Notes under the pieces: model-generated
What the model saw: the letters and a program-made list of their open reading frames with translations, nothing else
Database searches by the model: none
What the model was told of the DNA's origin: nothing
Made by a program: the position numbers and the translations under genes
Assembly: GCA_934446355.1 (NCBI GenBank)
Contig: CAKSEC010000011.1
Span: 1-64,000, forward strand
Direction of reading: 5' to 3'
Source of the DNA: an uncultured Oscillospiraceae bacterium
GTDB taxonomy: Bacteria; Bacillota; Clostridia; Oscillospirales; Ruminococcaceae
Length of the DNA stretch: 64,000 nucleotides
Shown: in pieces, positions 51,468 to 60,211 of the stretch
Layout: each line of letters opens with the position of its first letter
Numbering within the stretch: the first letter of the stretch is position 1

Positions 51468-53366
51468 TCACTCAGCGCACAATTCAGCAAGCACCACGCT
51501 CACCGGAGCGGCGCAAAGCGTTCCGTCCGTGTGATACAGCGGCTGTGAAGAAGCTTTGGTGCTGTCCGCATAAACTGCAGCCCTGCCGCCCGCATGATAC
51601 TGCACGGGCTGTCCGGAAGCGTTAACCAGAAGCCGCAGACTGCCGCAGCGCATAACGAACGCACCCTCGCAGATATCCTCGAAGCTTATCTTATTGCGGA
51701 TATCCTCCGCAGTCCTCAGGCGAAGCTGTGGGAAACGCTTTCTTATTGCGACAAGCCCTCGGTAGTACTCCACCATGTCCCGCCTGAGCGTCACATCGTC
51801 CCATTTCAGGCTGTTCACGCTGTCCGGTGAATTATAGCTGTCGTGGACGTAGCCGCCGCTGCCGTCCGGCTTGCTTCTGAGGAACTCCTGACCCGCCTGC
51901 ATGAACGGTATCCCCTGAGAAAAGAACACCAGCGCCGCCGCAAGTCTGTCGGCGGCTTTTATTCTGTCCTCGTCAGCTTCCGGCATAGAGCATTTCAGCT
52001 TGTCGTAAAGCGTGAGATTGTCGTGCGCTTCAACGTAATTCACCGAATGCTGCGGTTTCTGCGACCAGATCTGCCATTCCTCCCGCCCGATATCCTCGCG
52101 GTATATCCCGCCGCACATCACCGATTTAATAAGTTCGGTGCGCTCTTTCGTGGTAATGCCGTTCACGAATCCGCAGTCGGCGTCGCTGAACACCGAGCCT
52201 TTCACGCCGTCCCGCAGGTCGTCAGAGAATACCGCATAGCCGGAAAGCTTTGATATATTGCGCTTTTCTCCTCGCCTGTCCTCCGCAAGAGGACTGCAGC
52301 TGCCCGTCCAGCCCTCGCCGTACAGCAGTATCGACGGGTTTATCGCCCTCAGGCGTTCTGCGCAGCGGCTGAGCGTGTCGGTATCAAGCAGCCCCATCAG
52401 GTCGAACCGAAAGCCGTCCAGCTTGTATTCCTCAGCCCAGAAGCACAGGCTGTCGCATATGAATTTCGACGCCATAGACCGCTCGCTTGCGAACTCGTTG
52501 CCGCAGCCTGAGCCGTTGGACAGCGTTCCGTCGTCGTTATGGCGGAAATAGTACTCCGGCACAGTCTTTTCAAATGCGGAGTTTTCGGCGCAGTACACGT
52601 GATTATATACCACGTCCATTATCACGCCAAGATCTGCGCTGTGCGCCGCCTGAACCAGCCGCTTGAATTCACGGACACGTTCTGCGCCGTCGTCCGGCGA
52701 ACAGGAATAGCTGCCCTCTGGGGTGTTGTAGTTCAGCGGGTCATAGCCCCAGTTGTACCCGCTTTCGGGGTCGTGTTCGTCCACTGTCGCAAAGTCGAAC
52801 ACCGGCAGCAGGTGGATATGCGTTGCGCCCAGTCCTGCGATATATTCAAGCCCCGTGCGTTCGCCAAAGCGGTTAGCCGTGCCTTTCTCGCAGAATGCAG
52901 CAAACTTGCCCTTATGTACTGCGCCGCTGCTTTCATCGGCGGAAAAATCACGCACGTGAAGTTCGTAAATCACGGCGTCCACCGGGTCGTCAAGCTTTAT
53001 CGGGGATTCGCTTTCCCAGTCGGGAGGGTCGGTGCGGCGCAGGTCGACCGCCATTCCCCTGACGCCGTTCGCACACGCCGCTTTTGCGTAGATGTCGGCA
53101 GTTTCCTGCGATATATCGCCGTGCGTTATCGTATAGGTGTAGTATATCCCGTGCATATCGCCGGAAATATATGCGCTCCACACGCCGCCGGTGCGGGTCA
53201 TTTCTGTCCGAGAAAACGGCTGTGCTTCTCCGCTCTTGAAGAGATTCAGCACTGCGCATTCCGCAGTCGGCGACCACAGCCTGAATGCCGTGCCCTCCGG
53301 CGAATAAATAGCCCCAAGTTCGCCGTCATAGGCATATTCACGGTCGAGCCTTTCAAAGTCCGTCAC
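51468..53366 (-). CDS. pulA: Type I pullulanase
   Basis: 632 residues, no signal peptide, so intracellular. It cleaves alpha-1,6 branches of glycogen, starch fragments or pullulan. N-terminal CBM48-like domain (~15-110), then a GH13 barrel with the pullulanase signature YNWGYDP, MDVVYNH, nucleophile Asp in GFRFDLMGL, acid Glu in YGEGWTG and VEAHDN. It works with glycogen phosphorylase (57766). It is the last gene of the murA-led operon and its start overlaps the stop of the glycosylase by four bases. Confidence 0.94.
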   Translation of the reverse strand: MTDFERLDREYAYDGELGAIYSPEGTAFRLWSPTAECAVLNLFKSGEAQPFSRTEMTRTGGVWSAYISGDMHGIYYTYTITHGDISQETADIYAKAACANGVRGMAVDLRRTDPPDWESESPIKLDDPVDAVIYELHVRDFSADESSGAVHKGKFAAFCEKGTANRFGERTGLEYIAGLGATHIHLLPVFDFATVDEHDPESGYNWGYDPLNYNTPEGSYSCSPDDGAERVREFKRLVQAAHSADLGVIMDVVYNHVYCAENSAFEKTVPEYYFRHNDDGTLSNGSGCGNEFASERSMASKFICDSLCFWAEEYKLDGFRFDLMGLLDTDTLSRCAERLRAINPSILLYGEGWTGSCSPLAEDRRGEKRNISKLSGYAVFSDDLRDGVKGSVFSDADCGFVNGITTKERTELIKSVMCGGIYREDIGREEWQIWSQKPQHSVNYVEAHDNLTLYDKLKCSMPEADEDRIKAADRLAAALVFFSQGIPFMQAGQEFLRSKPDGSGGYVHDSYNSPDSVNSLKWDDVTLRRDMVEYYRGLVAIRKRFPQLRLRTAEDIRNKISFEDICEGAFVMRCGSLRLLVNASGQPVQYHAGGRAAVYADSTKASSQPLYHTDGTLCAAPVSVVLAELCAE

Positions 53367-53866
53367 TTGGTGCCTCCCAGATACTTCAATATTTCGGCGT
53401 ACCTCTCAGCCAGCTTTTCCCGACTGACGGCGCAGTTTGCGGGACTGGTCGAGGGCAGGCACACCGCCGGCATACATTCCGGAAAGAACCGCTCGTACAG
53501 GCTCTGCGCCTTTTTGCCGGTCGTGAATACCGCACGGATATCGGCGGAATCGAATATAAGCTGCAGCCGGTTCGGGACTGCGTTTTTTATGCTGCTGTCC
53601 GCTGCGCCGGTGATGGTGCATTCAGCCAGTACGTCCCACAGCGCAACGCCGTGCCGCAGGCACATATCACGTCTGGCGGGAATATCTTCGGGGAACGGCT
53701 CGGACAGCACCTGCGACAATACGCCCCAGAAGCGGTTCTGCGGGTGCATATAATAAAACCCCCGCTCCCTTGACCGGGGCGAGGGCATTGTGCCGAGAAT
53801 CAGCACGCGGCTGCAGCTGTCAAATACCGGCGGAAATTCGTGAAATGTGCGCTGCTCAGAACTCAT
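53363..53866 (-). CDS. DNA-deoxyinosine/uracil glycosylase-family protein
   Basis: 167 residues. The ATG at 53866 is inside the end of the upstream gene, with no clear ribosome site, so expression is by coupling. LILGTMPSPRSRERGFYYMH (~21-40) and PQNRFWGVL match the UDG-fold group that removes hypoxanthine; STSPANCAV near 140 gives the second motif. It acts in base-excision repair. Confidence 0.85.
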   Translation of the reverse strand: MSSEQRTFHEFPPVFDSCSRVLILGTMPSPRSRERGFYYMHPQNRFWGVLSQVLSEPFPEDIPARRDMCLRHGVALWDVLAECTITGAADSSIKNAVPNRLQLIFDSADIRAVFTTGKKAQSLYERFFPECMPAVCLPSTSPANCAVSREKLAERYAEILKYLGGTK

Positions 53867-54143
53867 AGTCCACACTGTGCGCCGCTGTGCGTATGCTCTT
53901 GCAGAAGTCGGAAACCTCGACGTGGAGCGGGTTGGTGGAATAGGCGTTCAGCGCTTCCATGCTGTCGAACTCGCTGACCAGAACTGCGTCAAAGCTGCGG
54001 TCGGACGGGTTCATGTTTATGCCGACTTCCATTGCACGGATTTCGGGTATCCTGCCCTTGAGTGCCAGCAGTCTGTCACGGAACAGGAGCATATTCTCCC
54101 GCTCGCCTTCTTTGAATTTCCACATTACGATGTGCTTTATCAT
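53856..54143 (-). CDS. Dabb-family stress-responsive A/B barrel protein
   Basis: 95 residues. MIKHIVMWKFKEGERENMLL start and SFDAVLVSEFDSMEALNAYS core match the dimeric alpha/beta barrel (Dabb) family. Function in bacteria is unclear, often stress- or small-molecule related. It lies 12 bases after the walJ-like gene. Confidence 0.9.
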   Translation of the reverse strand: MIKHIVMWKFKEGERENMLLFRDRLLALKGRIPEIRAMEVGINMNPSDRSFDAVLVSEFDSMEALNAYSTNPLHVEVSDFCKSIRTAAHSVDYEF

Positions 54144-54155
54144 ATTCAGTACCTC

Positions 54156-54953
54156 TTATAATGCTATGTAACGCCCCTGAGTCATGACCGGAGCGATGTC
54201 CAGCGTGTAGTCCTTATCCCTGCGTATGCCCTTGCTTCTGAGGTATTCGCTGACGCAGTGCTCGGCAGTGGACGGGGTGTTGTTCTCACGGCTGAGGTGT
54301 CCCAGAATGAGCCGTGTAGCTCCGCTTTCCACAAGCTTTGCGGCAAATTCCGCAGCCGCATTGTTGGAAAGATGCCCCTTATCTCCGGCTATCCTGCGTT
54401 TCAGGTCGGGCGGGTATCTCAGGGATTTTGCAAGCATTGCGGGGTCGTAGTTGCTTTCGAGCAGCACCGCTTCGCAGCCGAGCAGGCTTTGCTCAACCTC
54501 AGGCGTTATCTTACCGAGGTCGGTGCATACTGCGAGCCGCCTGCCGCAGTAATCCACAGTATACCCAACGCTTTCGGGCGTATCGTGCGGCGTGTGGAAT
54601 GCACGCACCTCAAAATCGGCGCTGCGGTAAGGCTCGTGGATTATGTCGTAAAGCCTGACCTCCTCCGGTATCACGTCACGGACGTACCTGCGAAGCTGGG
54701 CTATCGTGCCGGGGCTTGCGAATACCGGTATTTTCGTCTGCTTTGTCAGCTGAAAAAGTCCCTTTATGTGGTCGGTGTGCTCATGCGTGATGAACACCGC
54801 TTCGATATCCTGCATTCTTGTGTCGATAAGTTCCAGCGAATTTTTCAGCGCACGAAACGAGCAGCCTGCGTCTATCAGGATACCGTGACCGCGTGTGCCG
54901 ATAAATGTGGCGTTACCGTCGCTTGAACTGCATATCGGGAATATTCTAGCCAT
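54156..54953 (-). CDS. walJ: WalJ/YycJ-type metallo-beta-lactamase-fold hydrolase
   Basis: 265 residues. Metal site HEHTDH (~56-61) with later His (HTPHDTPESVGY), Asp in VCTDLGKI and His in LGHLSREN. The CSSSDGNATFIG opening is typical of YycJ, which is linked to cell-wall/WalRK functions in Bacillus. Its ATG overlaps the last base of murA, so they are coupled. Confidence 0.88.
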   Translation of the reverse strand: MARIFPICSSSDGNATFIGTRGHGILIDAGCSFRALKNSLELIDTRMQDIEAVFITHEHTDHIKGLFQLTKQTKIPVFASPGTIAQLRRYVRDVIPEEVRLYDIIHEPYRSADFEVRAFHTPHDTPESVGYTVDYCGRRLAVCTDLGKITPEVEQSLLGCEAVLLESNYDPAMLAKSLRYPPDLKRRIAGDKGHLSNNAAAEFAAKLVESGATRLILGHLSRENNTPSTAEHCVSEYLRSKGIRRDKDYTLDIAPVMTQGRYIAL

Positions 54954-56251
54954 CAGAGCGCCTTTTTGAGCGCCTTTTCCTCAGCGGTCGGGTCGGGCTC
55001 GTCCACCTTCTGGATATCTGCGCCAAGTTCACGGAGTTTGACCTCCATGTTCTCATAGCCTCTTTCAACGTGGTAGATGTCGTAGATTTCGGTGACGCCT
55101 TCTGCGCCAAGAGCAGCGACTATCAGCGCAGCGCCTGCACGCAGGTCTGTCGCCTTTACCGGTGCGCCCTTGAGCCGCTCAACGCCCTCAATGACAGCGA
55201 CTCTGCCCTCGACCGAGATGTTCGCGCCCATGCGGCGAAGCTCGTCAACGTATCTGAAACGGTTGTCGAAAATGCTCTCGGTGACCATGCTTGCACCCTT
55301 TGCGCAGGTCAGGACTGCCGCCATCTGGGGCTGCATATCTGTCGGGAAGCCGGGGTGCGGGTTGGTCTTTATCGTCGTGCCGAAGTACTCAGGGCCGCCG
55401 ATGACACGAACTGCGTCGTCGAACTGCTCTACCTGAACGCCTATCTTCACCAGCTTCTGGGTGATGGGCTCGAGGTGCTTCGGGATAACGTTCTTTATCA
55501 GGATATTGCTTCTTGCTGCGGCGGCTATCGCCATGAACGTTCCCGCCTCTATCTGGTCGGGGATAACGCTGTAGGTGGTGCCGTGCAGGTACTTCACGCC
55601 CCTGATCTTTATCACGTCCGTGCCTGCGCCGAGGATATCTGCGCCCATGCTGTTCAGGCAGTTTGCGAGATCGACCACGTGCGGCTCTTTCGCTGCGTTT
55701 TCGATTATGGTAAGACCTTCAGCCTTGACCGCAGCCATGATGGCGTTGATGGTTGCGCCGACAGTGTTCTTGTCAAAGAATATCTGGTTGCCGACAAGGC
55801 GGTCTGCACGCAGGTTCACCATGCCGCCGTCTATCTCATATTCAGCCCCCAGCGCTGAGAAGCATTTCAGGTGCTGGTCGATAGGTCTGTCGCCGAGATT
55901 GCAGCCGCCGGGCATCGACACGTGCGCACTGTGGAATCTTCCGAGCAGCGTGCCGAGGAAATATGTGGTGGCACGCATAAGCTTCGCCTTTTCATAAGGT
56001 ACCGGAACATTCTGAAGCTGGCGTGTGTCTATCTCGACAGTCGTCTTGTTCAGCATACGGATCTTTGCGCCCATCTCAGACATGATCTGCAGGGTGATGG
56101 TCACATCGCTGATATTTGGTATATTCTCAATAATGCAGGGCTCATCGGAAAGGATCGTACACGGCAGGATAGCCGCAACCGCATTTTTTGCGCCGCTGAT
56201 ATAGACCTCGCCGCTCAGGGTCTTTCCGCCCTTTATAACGTATTTCTCCAA
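54953..56251 (-). CDS. murA: UDP-N-acetylglucosamine 1-carboxyvinyltransferase
   Basis: 432 residues. First committed step of peptidoglycan synthesis: adds enolpyruvate from PEP to UDP-GlcNAc. The catalytic Cys is Cys117 in MPGGCNLGDRP; KNAVAAILPC and the C-terminal RAGAALIVAALGAEG confirm the family. Length is normal. First gene of the minus-strand operon; its leader has a 20-base perfect palindrome 60 bases before the ATG and an extended -10 promoter. Confidence 0.95.
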   Translation of the reverse strand: MEKYVIKGGKTLSGEVYISGAKNAVAAILPCTILSDEPCIIENIPNISDVTITLQIMSEMGAKIRMLNKTTVEIDTRQLQNVPVPYEKAKLMRATTYFLGTLLGRFHSAHVSMPGGCNLGDRPIDQHLKCFSALGAEYEIDGGMVNLRADRLVGNQIFFDKNTVGATINAIMAAVKAEGLTIIENAAKEPHVVDLANCLNSMGADILGAGTDVIKIRGVKYLHGTTYSVIPDQIEAGTFMAIAAAARSNILIKNVIPKHLEPITQKLVKIGVQVEQFDDAVRVIGGPEYFGTTIKTNPHPGFPTDMQPQMAAVLTCAKGASMVTESIFDNRFRYVDELRRMGANISVEGRVAVIEGVERLKGAPVKATDLRAGAALIVAALGAEGVTEIYDIYHVERGYENMEVKLRELGADIQKVDEPDPTAEEKALKKAL

Positions 56252-56310
56252 AACTGCACTTCCCCCTTGCCCTCCCGAATGGAGGACAGCTTTTTTTGCA
56301 TTTTATAAGT

Positions 56311-56330
56311 AAATGGCAATATTGCCATTT
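56311..56330. promoter_or_regulatory. Perfect palindrome in the murA leader
   Basis: AAATGGCAATATTGCCATTT, perfectly symmetric, within the predicted murA transcript. It could be an operator or an RNA hairpin that affects murA expression. Confidence 0.5.
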
Positions 56331-56393
56331 TGCTGTCAAAATCCTGTATGTTTTGTTCAGGGCATAGTACTCCTGCACAAATTACACTTATAT

Positions 56394-56402
56394 ATTATAT
56401 CA
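56394..56402 (-). promoter_or_regulatory. Extended -10 promoter of the murA operon
   Basis: Minus strand TGATATAAT, a full extended -10; the -35 region is poor. Confidence 0.5.
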
Positions 56403-56709
56403 CACCCTGCGGAAAAAAGATAGTGAATTATGCAAAAAAAATTCCTGAAAAATTCATTTTGTAACAATGTACAAAAGTTTTATTGAAATTTGATAATATT
56501 TTACGTCTGCTTATTCTCACAGACTGCCGAGAAGTCCTCGTCTTTTTCGGCAGCCTGATATGAATATTATTGACTATGTGGGTTATATTAATCGTTCCAA
56601 TTCATGCACTCCGTTTTTTCCCGCCTATGACGAGTATTTCAGTAATTGCTACCATATTTATCTGCGCATTTACCATAAAAATAATCAACGATTTGTACAA
56701 TATTGCCTA

Positions 56710-56738
56710 TTGAATTATTGCGGCTGATGTATTATAAT
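56710..56738 (+). promoter_or_regulatory. Promoter of the second SPDTG surface gene
   Basis: TTGAAT (56710-56715), 17-base spacer, TATAAT (56733-56738). Confidence 0.75.
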
Positions 56739-56808
56739 TATATTGTATCACTGGGCGTTCTGCCTGACCGCAGACAAGCCCCGTAAATCAATCAGGAGGA
56801 ATATAATC

Positions 56809-57552
56809 ATGAAGATCAGAAACATCATTTCCGCAGCAGCAGCCTGCGTTGTTGCAGCAGCTGCATTCGCTATCCCTGCTTCCGCAGAGGAGTCCTATGT
56901 TGCAGGTCTGACTTTCCAGACCAACGCATACTATTTCCGCAACAACATCGCACAGTCCTCAACACTTCGCTGGGACGACGAGCTGGGCGAGGCTGTTGAC
57001 CTTGAGGGCGCTTCCTATGTAGACGCTACCATCACTGGCGACGGCACATACACCGTTGAGCTGAACGGCGTTCAGGACAACGGCTGGAGAATGCTCAAGC
57101 TTGAGTCCAACATCGACCTCGACGCTGTTCCCGCAACTCTTGAGATCACTTCCATTGAGCTTAACGGCGCAGCAGTTGACTTCGACAAGGAAGCTGCAGC
57201 AATGAAGGGTGCAGGCACTGGCAGCGACGACTATTCCGATTGGGAGTTCAGCATCAGCAATACCTGCAGAGCACAGCTTATCAACGTATACGATAACCTC
57301 GAAGCTATCCCGAACGAGGCTTATGACTCCATCAAGGTAACATTCACCATTTCCGGTCTTGGCGGCGACACCGCAGCAGCTGACGATACCGCTTCCGACG
57401 CTACTGCTTCTGACGCAGCAGATACTACCACAAGCGCAGCAATCGACGCTTCCAAGGGTTCTCCCGATACCGGCGTTGAGGGTGTTGCAGCAGTTGCAGG
57501 CGTTGCTGTTATCGCAGCAGGCGCAGTTCTGATGTCCAGAAAGAGAAAGTAA
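56809..57552 (+). CDS. Secreted cell-surface protein with SPDTG sorting signal
   Basis: 247 residues from the ATG at 56809 (CAGGAGG). Signal peptide 1-26 ending ASA. Residues ~27-180 are a beta-rich domain (YVAGLTFQTNAYYF, YVDATITGDGTYTVELNG, WRMLKLESNIDL) of unknown type, possibly a binding module. Ala/Asp/Thr linker, then SPDTG (218-222), hydrophobic helix and SRKRK. Linker and C-terminal 30 residues closely match those of the 612 protein, so both belong to one paralogous surface family. Confidence 0.83.
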   Translation: MKIRNIISAAAACVVAAAAFAIPASAEESYVAGLTFQTNAYYFRNNIAQSSTLRWDDELGEAVDLEGASYVDATITGDGTYTVELNGVQDNGWRMLKLESNIDLDAVPATLEITSIELNGAAVDFDKEAAAMKGAGTGSDDYSDWEFSISNTCRAQLINVYDNLEAIPNEAYDSIKVTFTISGLGGDTAAADDTASDATASDAADTTTSAAIDASKGSPDTGVEGVAAVAGVAVIAAGAVLMSRKRK

Positions 57553-57600
57553 TTCCGGACAGGGATTCTTCGCTCGTCTGAGCAGAATACATAAAATACA

Positions 57601-57647
57601 CGGCATATTCGCAGGGTTTCCGGTGGATATGCCGTTATTTTTTCCGT
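57601..57647 (+). terminator. Terminator after the surface gene
   Basis: CGGCATAT (57601-57608) pairs with ATATGCCG (57627-57634), followed by TTATTTTTTCC. Confidence 0.8.
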
Positions 57648-57653
57648 TTCCTA

Positions 57654-57682
57654 TTGAAAAATAGCGCTGTTTATGGTACAAT
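57654..57682 (+). promoter_or_regulatory. Promoter of the glycogen phosphorylase gene
   Basis: TTGAAA (57654-57659), 17-base spacer, TACAAT (57677-57682) with an extended -10 TG. Confidence 0.75.
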
Positions 57683-57765
57683 TTAATCAGACTATGGCAA
57701 TGCTGCGGCGGTATCTTTGATTTTCAGCCGCTGCGGTGCTGCCTGATTTCGGGAGGAGTACTTAC

Positions 57766-60120
57766 ATGAATATCGAAAATTTCAAGGAAAAGCTGACCTC
57801 GCTGTGCGAAAAGGAATATCATGCGCAGCCCAAGCAGCTTGACCCCGACCAGCTGCACTGCGCCGTATCCAAGCTTGTGATGGAGGAGCTTTCGCCCGCA
57901 TGGGAAAAGAGCCGCACCGCACACGATAAGGCACGCAAGGCAAGCTACCTTTCAATGGAATTTCTGGTCGGACGTGCAATATACAACAACCTGCTGTGCC
58001 TTGGCATTCTCGACAGCACCGCTGAGGAACTGAAGCAGCTTGGCGCTGACATCGCCCAGTTCGAGCAGGTGGAGGACGCAGCCCTCGGCAACGGAGGACT
58101 TGGCAGACTTGCGGCGTGCTTCCTTGACAGCGCAGCTTCCCTCGGACTGCCGCTGGACGGCTACGGCATACGCTATAAATACGGCCTGTTCAAGCAGGGC
58201 ATAAAGGACGGCTTCCAGACCGAAACTGCCGATGACTGGCAGAGAAAGGGCGACCCGTGGAGCATTCGCCGTGAGCAGGACACAGTCGTTATCCATTTTG
58301 CGGACGGCGATGTGAACGCAGTGCCTTATGATTACCCCGTTATCGGCTACCGCACCGAAAATGTCGGTACGCTGCGCCTGTGGCAGGCAGAAGCAGAGAA
58401 CGAGTTCGACTTCGACCTGTTCAATCAGGGCAGATTCACCGAAGCTGGCGAGAAAAAGCGCGCCGCAGAGGATATTTCAAGGGTACTCTACCCCAACGAC
58501 GAAACCAGAGAGGGTAAAATACTGCGCCTGAAGCAGGAGTATTTCTTCAGCGCAGCGGCTGTTGCAGACCTTATCAGAAAGCACAAGGCTCTTTTCGGTA
58601 CGCTGGACAATTTCGCCGAATACAACAGCATTCAGATGAACGACACGCACCCCGTTATCGCTCTGCCCGAATTTATCAGATACATGATGAAGAACGAGGG
58701 CTGGAGTTTCTCAAAGGCATTTGAAGCGGCGAGAAAGGTGTTCAACTACACCAACCACACCATCATGCAGGAGGCTCTTGAAAAGTGGGACAGCAGCCTT
58801 GTCGAGCAGGTCGTGCCTGAGGTATACAGCGTGATGATAATGCTCAACGAGGAGTTTGAGTCTGAAATGCACAGAAAGAAAGTTCCTCAGGAAAAGCGCA
58901 GCGTTATGCGCCTGATAAAGAACGGCACAGTGCACATGGCTAACATAGCGGTGTTCGGCTCGTCATACGTGAACGGCGTTGCTGCGATACATTCAGAACT
59001 GTTAAAGACCACCGTGCTGAAGGAATGGTACGAACTTTACCCCGAAAGATTCCAGAACAAGACCAACGGCATTACGCAGAGAAGATGGCTGGCTCTGTGC
59101 AACAGAGAACTTTCCGCACTGATAACCGAACTTCTTGGCAGCGACGAATGGGTGACCGATCTCGATCAGCTGCAGAAGCTGAAAAAGTATGCGGACGACG
59201 AGGCAGTGCTGCGCAGATTCATGGAGATAAAGCGCACTAAGAAGCAGCAGCTTGCAGACTACATCGAAAGCTGCGAGGGCATAAGGATAGACCCCGACAC
59301 CGTGTTCGATATCCAGATAAAAAGACTGCACGAATACAAGCGTCAGCTTCTGAATGCGTTCTCAATACTCTATCTTTACTATGAGATAAAGGACGGCAAT
59401 ATAAAGGATATGCCGCCTGTAACGTTCATTTTCGGCGCTAAGTCCGCACCGGGATATTACAGGGCAAAGGGCATAATCAAGTATATCAACGAGGTGGCGC
59501 GTCTGGTAAATTCCGACCCTGACACCAAGGACATCATGCGTGTGATATTCGTGAGCAACTACCGTGTGACCTACGCTGAAAAGCTGGTGGCAGCAGCGGA
59601 TATTTCGGAGCAGATATCCACCGCCGGCACAGAGGCTTCCGGTACTGGCAACATGAAGCTTATGCTGAACGGTGCAGTCACCCTCGGCACGCTTGACGGC
59701 GCAAATGTCGAGATTGCCGAGGAAGCAGGCGCAGAGAACGAGTATATCTTCGGCGCGACAGTCGAGGAACTTGCGGAGATAATGCCTAAGTACGTTCCCC
59801 GTGACGTGATGGAGAGCAGCCCGAAGATAAAGCGTGTGGTAAGTTCGCTTATCGACGGCACATTCAGCGACGGCGGCAACGGCGTATTCAGGGAACTTTA
59901 TTTCGCACTGCTTGAGGGCGCAAGCTGGCACGTTCCTGATCATTACTACCTGCTGGGCGACCTGCAGAGTTATGTTGACGCAAAACTCAGGGCGCTGCGT
60001 GACCACAGCGACGGTCTGGCGTTCGCCAAGAAATGCTGGCTGAATATCTGCAGTGCAGGCAAGTTCAGTTCGGACCGCACTATTAGAGAATATGCAGAAC
60101 AGATCTGGCATATCAAGTGA
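57766..60120 (+). CDS. glgP: Glycogen/alpha-glucan phosphorylase
   Basis: 784 residues from the ATG at 57766 (GGGAGGAG). It releases glucose-1-phosphate from alpha-1,4 glucans. EDAALGNGGLGRLAACFLDS near the start of the fold, and the PLP lysine Lys631 in EASGTGNMKLMLNG; GTLDGANVEIAEE follows. Length is normal for the bacterial form. It complements the intracellular pullulanase in glycogen breakdown. Monocistronic, ending in paired hairpins. Confidence 0.95.
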   Translation: MNIENFKEKLTSLCEKEYHAQPKQLDPDQLHCAVSKLVMEELSPAWEKSRTAHDKARKASYLSMEFLVGRAIYNNLLCLGILDSTAEELKQLGADIAQFEQVEDAALGNGGLGRLAACFLDSAASLGLPLDGYGIRYKYGLFKQGIKDGFQTETADDWQRKGDPWSIRREQDTVVIHFADGDVNAVPYDYPVIGYRTENVGTLRLWQAEAENEFDFDLFNQGRFTEAGEKKRAAEDISRVLYPNDETREGKILRLKQEYFFSAAAVADLIRKHKALFGTLDNFAEYNSIQMNDTHPVIALPEFIRYMMKNEGWSFSKAFEAARKVFNYTNHTIMQEALEKWDSSLVEQVVPEVYSVMIMLNEEFESEMHRKKVPQEKRSVMRLIKNGTVHMANIAVFGSSYVNGVAAIHSELLKTTVLKEWYELYPERFQNKTNGITQRRWLALCNRELSALITELLGSDEWVTDLDQLQKLKKYADDEAVLRRFMEIKRTKKQQLADYIESCEGIRIDPDTVFDIQIKRLHEYKRQLLNAFSILYLYYEIKDGNIKDMPPVTFIFGAKSAPGYYRAKGIIKYINEVARLVNSDPDTKDIMRVIFVSNYRVTYAEKLVAAADISEQISTAGTEASGTGNMKLMLNGAVTLGTLDGANVEIAEEAGAENEYIFGATVEELAEIMPKYVPRDVMESSPKIKRVVSSLIDGTFSDGGNGVFRELYFALLEGASWHVPDHYYLLGDLQSYVDAKLRALRDHSDGLAFAKKCWLNICSAGKFSSDRTIREYAEQIWHIK

Positions 60121-60124
60121 CAGT

Positions 60125-60148
60125 CGGGGGTGCGATTTTCGCACCCCC
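60125..60148 (+). terminator. Hairpin after the phosphorylase gene
   Basis: GGGGGTGCGA pairs with TCGCACCCCC just after the stop; no T run follows directly, so it works with the next hairpin. Confidence 0.7.
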
Positions 60149-60162
60149 ATGTTGATAAAGAC

Positions 60163-60196
60163 TTAGGGGCTGCAATCGCAGCCCCTAAGATTTTAT
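60163..60196. terminator. Bidirectional terminator between glgP and nfnB
   Basis: TTAGGGGCTGC pairs perfectly with GCAGCCCCTAA, followed by GATTTTATTT on the plus strand and by GTCTTTATC on the minus strand. Confidence 0.85.
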
Positions 60197-60211
60197 TTCG
60201 TCAGCGAGAAA

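Larger units (their letters stand above)
56252..56808. other. Divergent control region between murA and the surface gene
   Basis: 557 AT-rich bases. Holds a 20-base palindrome (56311-56330), the murA promoter (56394-56402), a small hairpin (56524-56553, CTGCCGA/TCGGCAG) and the surface-gene promoter (56710-56738). No gene. Confidence 0.55.

Noticed and set aside
52539..53753. 404-codon plus-strand frame opposite pulA
   Set aside because: Antisense to conserved pullulanase and glycosylase motifs; composition Cys/Arg-rich and unlike real genes here.
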